A stretch of DNA of 64,000 bases. Origin: an uncultured Agathobacter sp. (GTDB taxonomy: Bacteria > Bacillota > Clostridia > Lachnospirales > Lachnospiraceae). Position numbers and translations under genes: made by a program. The stretch spans positions 55,530 through 119,529 of the forward strand of contig CAKRLV010000008.1 in the NCBI GenBank assembly GCA_934359755.1. The letters are read 5' to 3'. The notes below the pieces were generated by a model that was not told the DNA's origin, searched no databases, and saw nothing but the letters and a program-made list of their open reading frames with translations. This document shows positions 17,279-25,539 of the stretch, piece by piece (position 1 is the first letter of the stretch; each line of letters begins with the position of its first letter).

Positions 17279-17686
17279 TTATGTAATATGTGTAACAAGC
17301 AATTGATAAAAATTATATAATCTTCGTTCGATAAATCCGTCTGAAGGTCTGAAGCATACTATATTATCAGGAAACAGCGTAAGCCGTATTATATATACTG
17401 CTAAAAAGGCAGATACAAATATGGCTATAAGCCACTTCTTACAATTAGATGATAGCTTTTTATGAATTAAGAAAATAATACATATTGGAATCATCATCCA
17501 GAATAATGGGTGATAATAGAAAGCCTTAGATATATCACCATGAAGGACAGAAAGCCATGCGCGTGACATTCCGCAGCCTGCACATGAAATTCCGATCAGA
17601 AACTTAATGGGACATGTGACACCTAAAAGTTCAATGATGAAGTACAGTAGTGCTATTGTAAATATTGCCTTTAAATCTTCCTTCAT
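17279..17686 (-). CDS. DUF2752 membrane protein
   Basis: This small integral membrane protein (135 residues, three to four hydrophobic segments) has the DUF2752 signature: the cysteine-bearing CPIKFLIGISCAGCGMSRAW followed by AFYYHPLFW. Its biochemical function is unknown. It is probably co-transcribed with the downstream zinc-ribbon/DUF4234 gene. The AT-rich 196-bp stretch upstream (17687-17882) shows no coding potential and presumably holds the promoter of this pair. Confidence 0.85.
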   Translation of the reverse strand: MKEDLKAIFTIALLYFIIELLGVTCPIKFLIGISCAGCGMSRAWLSVLHGDISKAFYYHPLFWMMIPICIIFLIHKKLSSNCKKWLIAIFVSAFLAVYIIRLTLFPDNIVCFRPSDGFIERRLYNFYQLLVTHIT

Positions 17687-17882
17687 CGTATGCTAATGTT
17701 CTCCAGATTATTCTAGTACATCGTTTTCGAAATAACGGTGTACTTGTTAATTATTCAGTTAACAAATTATATAAAATTAGTTCCAAATAATTAATTTTGT
17801 TTATAAAAAATTTATAATTGCTATAGAATAGTATAAATATAAGCTATATATTTGTCAACTAAATGTATAATGCTTTTTTATA

Positions 17883-18536
17883 TTATAGCAAATGCCTGGT
17901 AAATTCTTTTATATTCTCTTTTGATGAAATGGGATAAGCGTCATTGTAGTTTAAAGTATCTGGTTTTTTATCCTCATATTCCGCTTGCAATCTGCTAAAA
18001 GTAACTTCATCAACAGGCTTTTGGTCTATATAGTATTCCTTTGAAGCATCCTCATCTGAGACAGAAGTAATTAGTTCAGTACTCTGTGTTAATGAGAGTG
18101 TATTGTTTATGCCATCCCAAAGAAAATAATAAGTAAATCCATGGAACAGGTCATTGCTGATTGTTTCGTTGTAGCCTTGTAACATAGCCTGTTTTTCGTA
18201 ATATACCAGTGCACCATAATTACCATAATTTTCATCGTCAGAAGTAAGTTCAATAGCTTCATTATCTTGAAATGTGTATATATGTACAGAGGCTGGTGCT
18301 TTATTATCATCAAAGATTACAAGTTCAGGAATTTCATCATCGTTAAGATAGATAATCTGGGCGGCAAGCTTGTTATTCTCGGATTTACTGTTTTCTAATT
18401 TTTGTGATAATACATCAGAGTATGCATGTATAGTTTTGGATAAGTCATTATTATCCGCATTGTCCGCTGTATCAGATGTGGTACATCCACGAATGAAAGA
18501 TGCAGTTAATATAATCATTAATATAAATTTTTTCAT
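17883..18536 (-). CDS. putative lipoprotein of unknown function
   Basis: This 217-residue protein begins with a short basic and hydrophobic leader ending SFIRGC, a plausible but atypical lipobox because Arg sits at -2. The mature part opens with an Asp/Asn-rich linker, then a segment with repeated acidic turns (YLNDDEIPELVIFDDN) resembling small secreted proteins with a beta-propeller-like IDxxGxPEL motif. I recognise no enzymatic family. It is monocistronic as far as can be seen, lying between the DUF2752 gene and an AraC regulator, all on the minus strand. Confidence 0.65.
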   Translation of the reverse strand: MKKFILMIILTASFIRGCTTSDTADNADNNDLSKTIHAYSDVLSQKLENSKSENNKLAAQIIYLNDDEIPELVIFDDNKAPASVHIYTFQDNEAIELTSDDENYGNYGALVYYEKQAMLQGYNETISNDLFHGFTYYFLWDGINNTLSLTQSTELITSVSDEDASKEYYIDQKPVDEVTFSRLQAEYEDKKPDTLNYNDAYPISSKENIKEFTRHLL

Positions 18537-18593
18537 TGAAGTTCCCTTTACATATTTTTTGTTTGTACATTTGATATTCTTCTTGTCGTTGTG

Positions 18594-19469
18594 CTATAAT
18601 CCCTTCCTGTATTTAAGTGGGGAAACGCCATACATGGCTTTAAAAGCCCTTATGAAATAGCTTACATTAGCAAATCCTGATTGTAATGCAATATCTGTTA
18701 TGGAGTCGTTTGTTGTTTCAAGCTGCTGCCTGGCATGCGTGAGACGAAGATGAATAACATAGTTGCTGAACGGAATTTTAAAATGCTCCACGAAATATCT
18801 GGATATATATTTTTCTGACAGATGAAATTCTAAAGAGAGCGTTGATAGTGAAATCTTTTCGAGGCAGTGAGCCTGAATGAATGCAAGCATCTCTTTTTGC
18901 ATATTTATGTCACCAATCGTCTCTGGTTTGATAAATGCATTCTCTTCGTACAGACATTGGATAATTTCAAGAAGGAGAATTCTTGTACGCAGGTGATGCT
19001 TTGCCAGACTTATCTCATTTGCACCTTTGTTATTTTTGGTAATGTTCGCTTTTATGATTTCATTAATATAAGGTGACACTTTTTGCTTTATCTCACTGTT
19101 AAGATAATGTGGAAAAAGTAATTTGCTGCTTCTAAGCGGAGCAAAAAGCTCGGTCTCAAGGTCGTCAGGAGTCTGGAATGAAATAAATTCTATTGGAAAC
19201 AAAAGCGTATAGTAGAGTCCGTTTATCTGAGACTGTCCCATAAGATGCAGTTCACGTGGATTAACTATGAATATGTCACCAGGTTTACCAAGGAATGTGT
19301 CATCACCGATTTTAACATCAAGTTCGCCCTTTTCGATTACGATTATTTCCATCTCATCGTGCCAGTGAACAGGAACATGAAAGAGAAACTTGCGGTTTTG
19401 GATATTATATTGTTCATATGGGTACTGTTTAGTACCATGTGTTGTTTTTTCTTTTAAGTCTTTTATCAT
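18594..19469 (-). CDS. AraC-family transcriptional regulator with cupin sensor domain
   Basis: This regulator has 291 residues from the chosen start. The N-terminal cupin-like domain shows VPVHWHDEMEIIVIEKGEL and GDIFIVNPRELH, typical of sugar-responsive AraC proteins. The C-terminal double helix-turn-helix includes FHLSEKYISRYFVEHF and DIALQSGFANVSYFIRAFKAMYGVSPLKYRK. The start at 19469 has AAGGAAAG upstream; an in-frame ATG 48 bp earlier has none. It is divergent from the MATE exporter gene, and a perfect inverted repeat lies between them. Its target and effector are unknown; control of the neighbouring exporter is possible. Confidence 0.88.
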   Translation of the reverse strand: MIKDLKEKTTHGTKQYPYEQYNIQNRKFLFHVPVHWHDEMEIIVIEKGELDVKIGDDTFLGKPGDIFIVNPRELHLMGQSQINGLYYTLLFPIEFISFQTPDDLETELFAPLRSSKLLFPHYLNSEIKQKVSPYINEIIKANITKNNKGANEISLAKHHLRTRILLLEIIQCLYEENAFIKPETIGDINMQKEMLAFIQAHCLEKISLSTLSLEFHLSEKYISRYFVEHFKIPFSNYVIHLRLTHARQQLETTNDSITDIALQSGFANVSYFIRAFKAMYGVSPLKYRKGL

Positions 19470-19540
19470 ATAAAATTTCTCTTTCCTTCTACATACTTCA
19501 CAGACTTCTTCAAACATGCAAGCATGACATATAATTTTCT

Positions 19541-19566
19541 ACTATTCAAAAGTGGTTATGAATAGT
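19541..19566. promoter_or_regulatory. inverted repeat in divergent AraC/MATE intergenic region
   Basis: ACTATTCA and TGAATAGT are perfect 8-bp arms separated by 10 bp, centred about one helical turn apart. The site lies upstream of the AraC start and in the 200-bp region shared with the exporter gene. It is a candidate operator. AraC proteins more often bind direct repeats, so binding by the neighbouring regulator is not certain. Confidence 0.4.
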
Positions 19567-19718
19567 CTCAAAAAATAAATTGTAATGTTTAATTCTATAT
19601 TATCATCTGATAAATTGTGATACAAGTAGAAATAATGCAATTTTATATTGAAAATTAGCAAGAATTCTGTGCTAATGCATAGTAAAATTAAAGAAAATAA
19701 TGATTAGGGAGAGATATT

Positions 19719-21044
19719 ATGGCTACAGCTAGAAAAAGTTTATTACAATTATTTATACCAATTTCATTAGAGACGCTGTGTATGATGCTGACAGGAATGG
19801 TTGACACGATGATGCTTTCATCTGTAGGAGATGCAGCGGTAGGTGCGGTTGGAACTGCGAATACATATATTGGTGTATTTATCATTATGTTTAATATTAT
19901 TTCATCTGGAATGATTGCTGTTATGACTCAGTATATTGGAGCGAACAGACCAGGTATTGCGTATCAGGCAAAGCAGATAGGAGCGATATTCAATTTTATA
20001 CTTGGAATAATTTTATCAGTATTACTGTTTTTATTTTCTGGAAAAATACTGGAAATGGTAGGTGTAGCGCCACTTCTTCTCGGATTTGCAAAGACGTATT
20101 TTCAGATAGTTGGTGGTTTTTGTATTTTAAATGCAGTTATTCCTATTTACTCTAGTTATTTGCGTGCATTCGGATATACAAAACAGCCATTGGTGGCTAC
20201 TATAATTGGAAATCTGCTTAACCTCGTGCTCAATGCATTTTTCTTATATGTGATGAAATGGGGAGTGGCAGGAGTTGCGATTGCGACTGTTATTTCCCGA
20301 ATTGTAAATCTGATTATCAACATTGTATGTGCGCGAGTGCTTATCAGTGCAAACAAGGATAAGGAGCGAATAAAAAATACAGAAGTCTTTGCACAGATTA
20401 TAAAGATTGGACTTCCATCGGCATTTGAGACAGCACTTTATAATATCGCAATGACACTCACTATCAGATTCCTAAATCAGATGGATGAGAATGGACTTAA
20501 TGTGACAGCGAGAGCATACACAATGCAGATAACAAATTTCTCGTATTGTGTAGGTGCAGCTTTAGCATCGGCAAATGCGATTCTGACTGGCTGGTATGTC
20601 GGGGCGAAAGAATATGATAGATGCGACAAGCAGACGAAAAAGGCTGCTGTTGTAGGTGTGATTGTTGCGACAATACTCGAATCATTTTTTGCCATTCTTT
20701 CTGGAACGATTATGCATTTGTTCAGTGATGATCCGCAGATGATTAAGTTAGTTGGAACACTGCTTACGATTGATATTGTTCTTGAAATTGGACGTGTCAC
20801 AAATCTCGTATTTGGACAGGCACTTAAGACAAGTGGAGATGCGCTGTTCCCTACAATAATTGCAGCTGTATTTATGTATCTTTGTATGGTGCTCGGCACG
20901 TATGTATTTGGAATAAGGCTGGGACTTCTTGCAGCGGGAGCTTATATTGCGATGGCTTCTGATGAATGTGTTCGTGCAATATTTATGTTTGCAAGATGGC
21001 AGTCAGGAAAGTGGCGGCAGAAGACGCTTGTGGAAGATAAATAG
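19719..21044 (+). CDS. MATE-family multidrug/Na+ antiporter
   Basis: This integral membrane exporter has 441 residues and about twelve hydrophobic segments in two homologous halves, as in MATE/MatE transporters (LFIPISLETLCMMLTGMVDTMMLS at the start, a family-typical GNLLNLVLNAFFLY in the middle). It should exchange cations or protons for drugs or metabolites at the cytoplasmic membrane. AGGGAGAGAT precedes the ATG. It is divergent from an AraC regulator and convergent with the Crp/Fnr regulator gene, with a shared terminator between. The substrate cannot be inferred. Confidence 0.92.
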   Translation: MATARKSLLQLFIPISLETLCMMLTGMVDTMMLSSVGDAAVGAVGTANTYIGVFIIMFNIISSGMIAVMTQYIGANRPGIAYQAKQIGAIFNFILGIILSVLLFLFSGKILEMVGVAPLLLGFAKTYFQIVGGFCILNAVIPIYSSYLRAFGYTKQPLVATIIGNLLNLVLNAFFLYVMKWGVAGVAIATVISRIVNLIINIVCARVLISANKDKERIKNTEVFAQIIKIGLPSAFETALYNIAMTLTIRFLNQMDENGLNVTARAYTMQITNFSYCVGAALASANAILTGWYVGAKEYDRCDKQTKKAAVVGVIVATILESFFAILSGTIMHLFSDDPQMIKLVGTLLTIDIVLEIGRVTNLVFGQALKTSGDALFPTIIAAVFMYLCMVLGTYVFGIRLGLLAAGAYIAMASDECVRAIFMFARWQSGKWRQKTLVEDK

Positions 21045-21080
21045 AAAGCATTCATAGTTTTGAAATAATATGTTAAAAGT

Positions 21081-21108
21081 AAAGCGGATGGCGAAAGCCA
21101 TCCGTTTT
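21081..21108. terminator. bidirectional terminator between MATE and Crp/Fnr genes
   Basis: CGGATGGC and GCCATCCG form an 8-bp GC-rich stem with a GAAA tetraloop, extended by A/T pairs and flanked by AAA on the left and TTTT on the right. It serves the two convergent genes. Confidence 0.88.
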
Positions 21109-21112
21109 GCAA

Positions 21113-21775
21113 TTAAAGCAATAGTTTGAAGTTGTTCCGCTCAAATGAGATAAGTCCTTCATCACGCATTTTGCTAAGTTCATTTGACATTGCACTTCTA
21201 TCTACTGAAAGAAAGTCGGCAAGCTGCTGTCTGTTAAATGGAATAGTAAAGTAGCTGCGGTTTTGTCTCTTGGCTTCATCTGATAAGTAGGAGATGAGCT
21301 TGCTTCTGGTAGAGCGCATGGACATATGCCCGATTTTTTGAACCAGCTTTCTATTTCTGTCCGAGATGGCATAGAAGAGATTCTGTATAATCATGGAATG
21401 AAATTTGCAGGCTGTAGGACATACTGTCAGCAGCTTTTGAACGTCAAAAAATATAATAGAACAATTCTCCTGCGCAATAACATCATTCAAAATAGCACCG
21501 CTGTCAGGTGCCGCATATGCCTCGCCGAACATTTCTCCCATGCTTATTATATTGACGATACTTCTGTTTCCCCAGAAATCATCTCTTTGAACAAGGAGTT
21601 TTCCTTCTAACAGAACGCAAATCTGATTGATATGTTCTCCTTCCCTGAAGACATATTCGCCTTTTTGATAGTTGATTATTTTTGCCTGAAGGCAATCAAG
21701 CATAGCTGATATTTCTTCATCGCTTACACCTGAAAATAATTGTGTTTTCTTTAATATATCGATATTTTTTTTCAT
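21113..21775 (-). CDS. Crp/Fnr-family regulator, probable HcpR-type
   Basis: This 220-residue regulator has an N-terminal cyclic-nucleotide-binding-fold domain (EYVFREGEHINQICVLLEGKL, MGEMFGEAY) and a C-terminal winged helix with FNRQQLADFLSVDRSAMSNELSKMRDEGLI. It lacks the N-terminal cysteine cluster of Fnr. The ATG at 21775 has AAAGGAG upstream; an in-frame start 72 bp earlier would run back across the putative operator. The gene diverges from an iron-sulfur protein gene and hcp, the standard neighbourhood of HcpR, which induces hcp in response to nitric oxide or nitrite. The assignment as HcpR rests on context. Confidence 0.85.
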   Translation of the reverse strand: MKKNIDILKKTQLFSGVSDEEISAMLDCLQAKIINYQKGEYVFREGEHINQICVLLEGKLLVQRDDFWGNRSIVNIISMGEMFGEAYAAPDSGAILNDVIAQENCSIIFFDVQKLLTVCPTACKFHSMIIQNLFYAISDRNRKLVQKIGHMSMRSTRSKLISYLSDEAKRQNRSYFTIPFNRQQLADFLSVDRSAMSNELSKMRDEGLISFERNNFKLLL

Positions 21776-21788
21776 TAATTTACTCCTT

Positions 21789-21813
21789 TGTTGTAAAAAC
21801 AACAGAAATGTTG
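21789..21813. promoter_or_regulatory. candidate Crp/Fnr (HcpR) operator
   Basis: TGTTGTAAAAACAACA is an inverted repeat with 6-bp arms and the N4 spacing typical of Crp/Fnr sites. It is followed by GAAATGTTG, so a third half-site (TGTTG) forms an overlapping CAACA-N4-TGTTG palindrome. It sits between the regulator start and the divergent iron-sulfur/hcp genes. Autoregulation and hcp control are inferred. Confidence 0.55.
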
Positions 21814-21872
21814 GATTTATTGTAATATAATTCGATTGCAAAGTCAAAGAAAACAGTCATTGGAGGAACAAA

Positions 21873-22589
21873 ATGATAAGAAAGATTATAAAGATAGACG
21901 AAGAAAAATGTAACGGATGTGGCGCATGTGCGACTGCATGTCATGAGGGGGCGATTGATATTGTAAATGGTAAGGCTAAGCTTATGAGAGAGCATTACTG
22001 TGATGGATTAGGGGATTGTCTTCCGTCATGTCCGATGAATGCAATTACATTTGAAGAAAGAGAAGCGCCTGCATATGATGAGGCGGCTGTCCTTGCTGCT
22101 AAAGCTGCAAAAGAATCAGCTGCATCTAAGCCAAATAATCCACTTCCATGTGGTTGTCCAGGTTCACAGGCGAAGGCAATCGTGCGCAATGAAAATACTT
22201 GTGATGTAACACAGGCGCAGATTAGCTCGCAGCTTAGACAATGGCCGGTGCAGATTAAACTTGTGCCGACACAGGCGCCTTATTATGAGAATGCCAATTT
22301 GCTTGTTGCAGCGGATTGCAGTGCTTATGCATATGGTAATTTCCATAATGAATTTATCCGTAATTCGATTACACTTATCGGATGTCCAAAGCTTGATGAG
22401 GGCGATTATACACAGAAGCTTACAGAGATTATCAAAAATAATAATATTAAGAGTGTTACGGTTACGAGAATGGAAGTTCCATGTTGTGGTGGGATTGAGA
22501 ATGCAGTTAAATCAGCATTGCAGGCAAGCGGCAAATTTATTCCATGGAAAGTGGTTATAATATCAACAGACGGACAGATATTGCAGTAA
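21873..22589 (+). CDS. 4Fe-4S ferredoxin-like protein associated with hcp
   Basis: This 238-residue protein has two 4Fe-4S motifs at the N-terminus (CNGCGACATACHEGAI, then CDGLGDCLPSCPMNAI), an Ala/Glu/Lys linker, and a C-terminal domain with further cysteines (PCGCPG, PCCGG) resembling the conserved iron-sulfur protein that accompanies hcp in Clostridia (FrdX-like). It probably supplies electrons to the hybrid-cluster protein encoded downstream. TTGGAGGAAC precedes the ATG. It is divergent from the Crp/Fnr regulator across a candidate operator, and 68 bp upstream of hcp with a short tandem repeat between them. Confidence 0.82.
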   Translation: MIRKIIKIDEEKCNGCGACATACHEGAIDIVNGKAKLMREHYCDGLGDCLPSCPMNAITFEEREAPAYDEAAVLAAKAAKESAASKPNNPLPCGCPGSQAKAIVRNENTCDVTQAQISSQLRQWPVQIKLVPTQAPYYENANLLVAADCSAYAYGNFHNEFIRNSITLIGCPKLDEGDYTQKLTEIIKNNNIKSVTVTRMEVPCCGGIENAVKSALQASGKFIPWKVVIISTDGQILQ

Positions 22590-22593
22590 ATTA

Positions 22594-22640
22594 ATAAAAG
22601 CAGATAAATGAATAAAAGCAGATAAATGAATAAATGCAGA
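22594..22640 (+). repeat. 18-bp tandem repeat, about 2.6 copies
   Basis: AATAAAAGCAGATAAATG occurs twice in tandem and is followed by a partial, slightly changed third copy, in the gap between the iron-sulfur gene and hcp. Each unit contains an ATG soon followed by in-frame stops, so it is non-coding. It probably arose by slippage and only changes the spacing before hcp. Confidence 0.85.
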
Positions 22641-22657
22641 AGGTGGAGGATTAATAT

Positions 22658-24259
22658 ATGGATAATAAGATGTTTTGCTTTCAGTGTGAACAGACAGCAG
22701 GATGCAGTGGATGTACAGGAGCACAGGGCGTTTGTGGTAAATCGGCATCCACAGCCAGATTACAGGATGAGCTTACAGGTGCATTGATTGGAATTGCGAG
22801 AGCTTCCGAAGGAAATGAACATCTGATAAATGAAAATACAGATAGGATAATTATAGAAGGACTTTTTTCCACAATTACTAATGTTAATTTTAATGATGAA
22901 ACTTTAAAAATACTTATTGATAAGGTACATGCAGAGAAAAACCGCATGGTTCCTAAATGTGGAACATGTGCAGCACAATGCGGAAGAACAGATGAGTTTA
23001 ATATGGATGAACTTTGGAATGCTGATGAAGATATTCGTTCGCTTAAGTCACTGATACTTTTTGGTGTTAGAGGAATGGCGGCATATGCATATCATGCAAA
23101 TGTACTCGGATATACAGACAAAGAGGTAAACAGTTTTTTCTACAAGGCTCTATATGCAGTTGGCGCAAAAGATTGGGGAATGGACGAGCTTCTTCCGCTT
23201 GTGCTTGAAACTGGTGAAGTTAATCTAAAGTGTATGGCGCTTCTCGATAAAGCTAATACTGAGACTTACGGCGACCCAGAGCCAACAAGAGTTTCACTTA
23301 CTGTTGAAAAGGGACCGTTTATTGTAATAACAGGTCATGACCTGTACGACTTAAAGCAGTTGCTTGAGCAGACCAAGGACAAAGGAATAAACATATATAC
23401 ACATGGTGAGATGCTTCCAGCAAACGCTTATCCAGAGCTTAAGAAATATCCACATCTGAAAGGAAATTTTGGAACAGCATGGCATAATCAGCAGAAAGAA
23501 TTTGCAGATATTCCAGCACCGGTTCTATTTACTACAAACTGCCTGATGCCTCCAAAGGCAAGCTATGCAGACAGAGTATTTACGACAGAGGTTGTGTCAT
23601 ATCCAGAGATTGTACACATTGGAGAGGACAAGGATTTTACACCGGTTATAGAAAAAGCGTTGGAGCTTGGCGGCTATAAAGAGGATATGCATTTTACTGG
23701 AATAAATGGCGGAAATACTGTGATGACTGGATTTGCACACAAGTCAGTTCTTTCAAATGCACCTGCAATTATCGATGCTGTAAAGAAGGGTGAACTTAAG
23801 CACTTTTATCTGGTAGGCGGATGTGATGGAGCTAAATCTGGAAGAAATTATTTTACAGAATTTGTAAAACAGGTTCCTGATGACAGCATTGTGCTTACAC
23901 TTGCATGTGGTAAATTCAGATTCAATGATTTAGATCTGGGAACAGTATGTGGGCTTCCTAAGATAATGGATATGGGGCAGTGTAATGATGCGTATAGTGC
24001 AATAAAAGTAGCAGTTGCACTTGCGGAAGCATTTGAATGTGAGGTCAATGAACTTCCACTTTCCATGGTACTTTCATGGTATGAACAGAAGGCTGTATGT
24101 ATCCTGCTTACATTACTTCATCTGGGAATTAAAGATATACTGCTCGGGCCATCCCTTCCAGCATTTATATCACCAAATGTATTAAATTTCCTTGTGGAAA
24201 ATTATAATATAGGAGCGGTTACTACACCAGAAGAGGATATCAGGCGTCTTAGTAAATAA
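22658..24259 (+). CDS. hcp: hybrid-cluster protein (hydroxylamine reductase)
   Basis: This cytoplasmic iron-sulfur enzyme (533 residues) matches the Hcp family along its full length. The N-terminal cluster ligands are in MFCFQCEQTAGCSGCTGAQGVCGK. Later hybrid-cluster ligands lie in segments such as FTTNCLMPP and LACGKFRFN, and in the IMDMGQCNDAYSA region. The family reduces hydroxylamine in vitro and is a nitric oxide reductase in vivo, protecting anaerobes from nitrosative stress. GGTGGAGGATT precedes the ATG. It is the second gene after the divergent Crp/Fnr regulator. A large hairpin follows its stop. Confidence 0.96.
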   Translation: MDNKMFCFQCEQTAGCSGCTGAQGVCGKSASTARLQDELTGALIGIARASEGNEHLINENTDRIIIEGLFSTITNVNFNDETLKILIDKVHAEKNRMVPKCGTCAAQCGRTDEFNMDELWNADEDIRSLKSLILFGVRGMAAYAYHANVLGYTDKEVNSFFYKALYAVGAKDWGMDELLPLVLETGEVNLKCMALLDKANTETYGDPEPTRVSLTVEKGPFIVITGHDLYDLKQLLEQTKDKGINIYTHGEMLPANAYPELKKYPHLKGNFGTAWHNQQKEFADIPAPVLFTTNCLMPPKASYADRVFTTEVVSYPEIVHIGEDKDFTPVIEKALELGGYKEDMHFTGINGGNTVMTGFAHKSVLSNAPAIIDAVKKGELKHFYLVGGCDGAKSGRNYFTEFVKQVPDDSIVLTLACGKFRFNDLDLGTVCGLPKIMDMGQCNDAYSAIKVAVALAEAFECEVNELPLSMVLSWYEQKAVCILLTLLHLGIKDILLGPSLPAFISPNVLNFLVENYNIGAVTTPEEDIRRLSK

Positions 24260-24316
24260 AGAGTATTTTCCGACTTTAATATTGAAAAAATCTTATCAGA
24301 ATAATAAAATGATATG

Positions 24317-24378
24317 AGGGTCACTAAGGTATGCATCGAATTGCATGCAAGCATGCATCGATGATACCTTTTGACCCT
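24317..24378. repeat. large near-perfect hairpin downstream of hcp
   Basis: A 62-bp palindromic segment pairs AGGGTCA with TGACCCT, AAGGTAT with ATACCTT, CATCGA with TCGATG, and TGCATG with CATGCA around a CAAG loop, with only small bulges. A short TTTAAT follows, so it may terminate hcp transcription. Its length and near-symmetry are unusual for a terminator and would allow cruciform formation. Confidence 0.7.
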
Positions 24379-24443
24379 TTAATCATAAAATATATGAAAG
24401 TAATTATGTATGTGTATACAAATTAGAATTAGGAGTGTTTGAA

Positions 24444-25460
24444 ATGATAAGATTTAACAATGATTATAACCACGGAGCGTTCGAATCTGTACTTAAAGAA
24501 TTAATGAATACAAATACGGAAAGCTACGCAGGATATGGAGAAGATGAATGGTGCAACAGGGCAGAAGCGATAATCAAAAAAATGATTGCAAAAGAGGATG
24601 CGTTGATTAAATTCGTCCCGGGAGCGACGCAGGCAAATTTTGTGGTTGTCGCAGCTGCATTGTCCTCTGTTCAAAGCGTAATTGCGGCTGACACAGGACA
24701 TATTAACTGCCATGAGGCGGCTTCGATTGAAAATACCGGACACAAAATTCTGGAACTTCCGAATACGGATGGAAAGATTACAGCACAACAGATTGATGAA
24801 TGTGCGTCAGAATATTATGATAATGACGCACCGGAGTATCTGACTGAACCAAAGATGGTATATTTGTCATTTCCCACAGAAAAAGGTACATTGTATTCTA
24901 AACAGGAACTTTGTGAAATTCGCGACGTGTGCACAAAATACGGAATGTATCTTTTTGTTGATGGGGCAAGAATGGGATACGGACTTGGTTCAGAGCAAAA
25001 CGATCTGACGTTGAAAGATTTTGCAGAATTGACGGATGTCTTTTATATTGGTGGAACAAAGTGTGGTGCATTATTCGGTGAGGCATTAATCATAACTGCA
25101 CAGGATTTAAAATACCGTTTCAAGGCATATATGAAGCAAAATGGTGCGGTATTGGCAAAAGGCTGGCTGATGGGAATGCAGTTTGCGACGATGCTTGGCA
25201 GCGGCGAGTATTTTGAGAGAACAAAGATGGCAGATGAACTCGCTATGCAGATTAAGAAAGCATTTAAAGATAAGGGGATTCCATTTGCCGTGGATAGTTT
25301 TACCAATCAGCAGTTTGTCATCCTGACTGAGAAACAAAAGGATGTGCTTGGACAGAAGTATTATTTTGAGGAAGATGGGAATACACAGCGTTTTTGTACA
25401 AGCTGGGCAACTACTGAGGACGAGGTTGCAGCACTTACAGCTGACATTTCAAATTTATAA
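24444..25460 (+). CDS. low-specificity L-threonine aldolase / beta-eliminating lyase
   Basis: This PLP-dependent fold-type I enzyme has 338 residues. It begins IRFNNDYNHGA, shows the NFVVVAAAL region after FVPGATQ, HINCHEAASIENTGHK, the Asp-containing LFVDGARMGYGLG, and the PLP lysine in YIGGTKCGALFGEA. It should cleave L-threonine or L-allo-threonine to glycine and acetaldehyde in the cytoplasm. The ATG at 24444 has AGGAG 8 nt upstream; a GTG at 24435 overlaps that site and is less likely. It stands alone between a hairpin and the CmpB-like gene. Confidence 0.9.
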   Translation: MIRFNNDYNHGAFESVLKELMNTNTESYAGYGEDEWCNRAEAIIKKMIAKEDALIKFVPGATQANFVVVAAALSSVQSVIAADTGHINCHEAASIENTGHKILELPNTDGKITAQQIDECASEYYDNDAPEYLTEPKMVYLSFPTEKGTLYSKQELCEIRDVCTKYGMYLFVDGARMGYGLGSEQNDLTLKDFAELTDVFYIGGTKCGALFGEALIITAQDLKYRFKAYMKQNGAVLAKGWLMGMQFATMLGSGEYFERTKMADELAMQIKKAFKDKGIPFAVDSFTNQQFVILTEKQKDVLGQKYYFEEDGNTQRFCTSWATTEDEVAALTADISNL

Positions 25461-25539
25461 TAAAGCTGTGGATATACTTCATATAATCATAGAGTATGAA
25501 GCAATAGATATTATTGTTTAAAGGATAAAGGAGAAAAGT

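Noticed and set aside
17687..17882. Possible small gene or RNA in the AT-rich gap
   Set aside because: No open frame with a start signal and no stable structure were seen; it is most likely only promoter sequence.
22261..22560. 99-codon + strand frame within the iron-sulfur protein gene
   Set aside because: It overlaps a conserved gene fully and shows no family resemblance.
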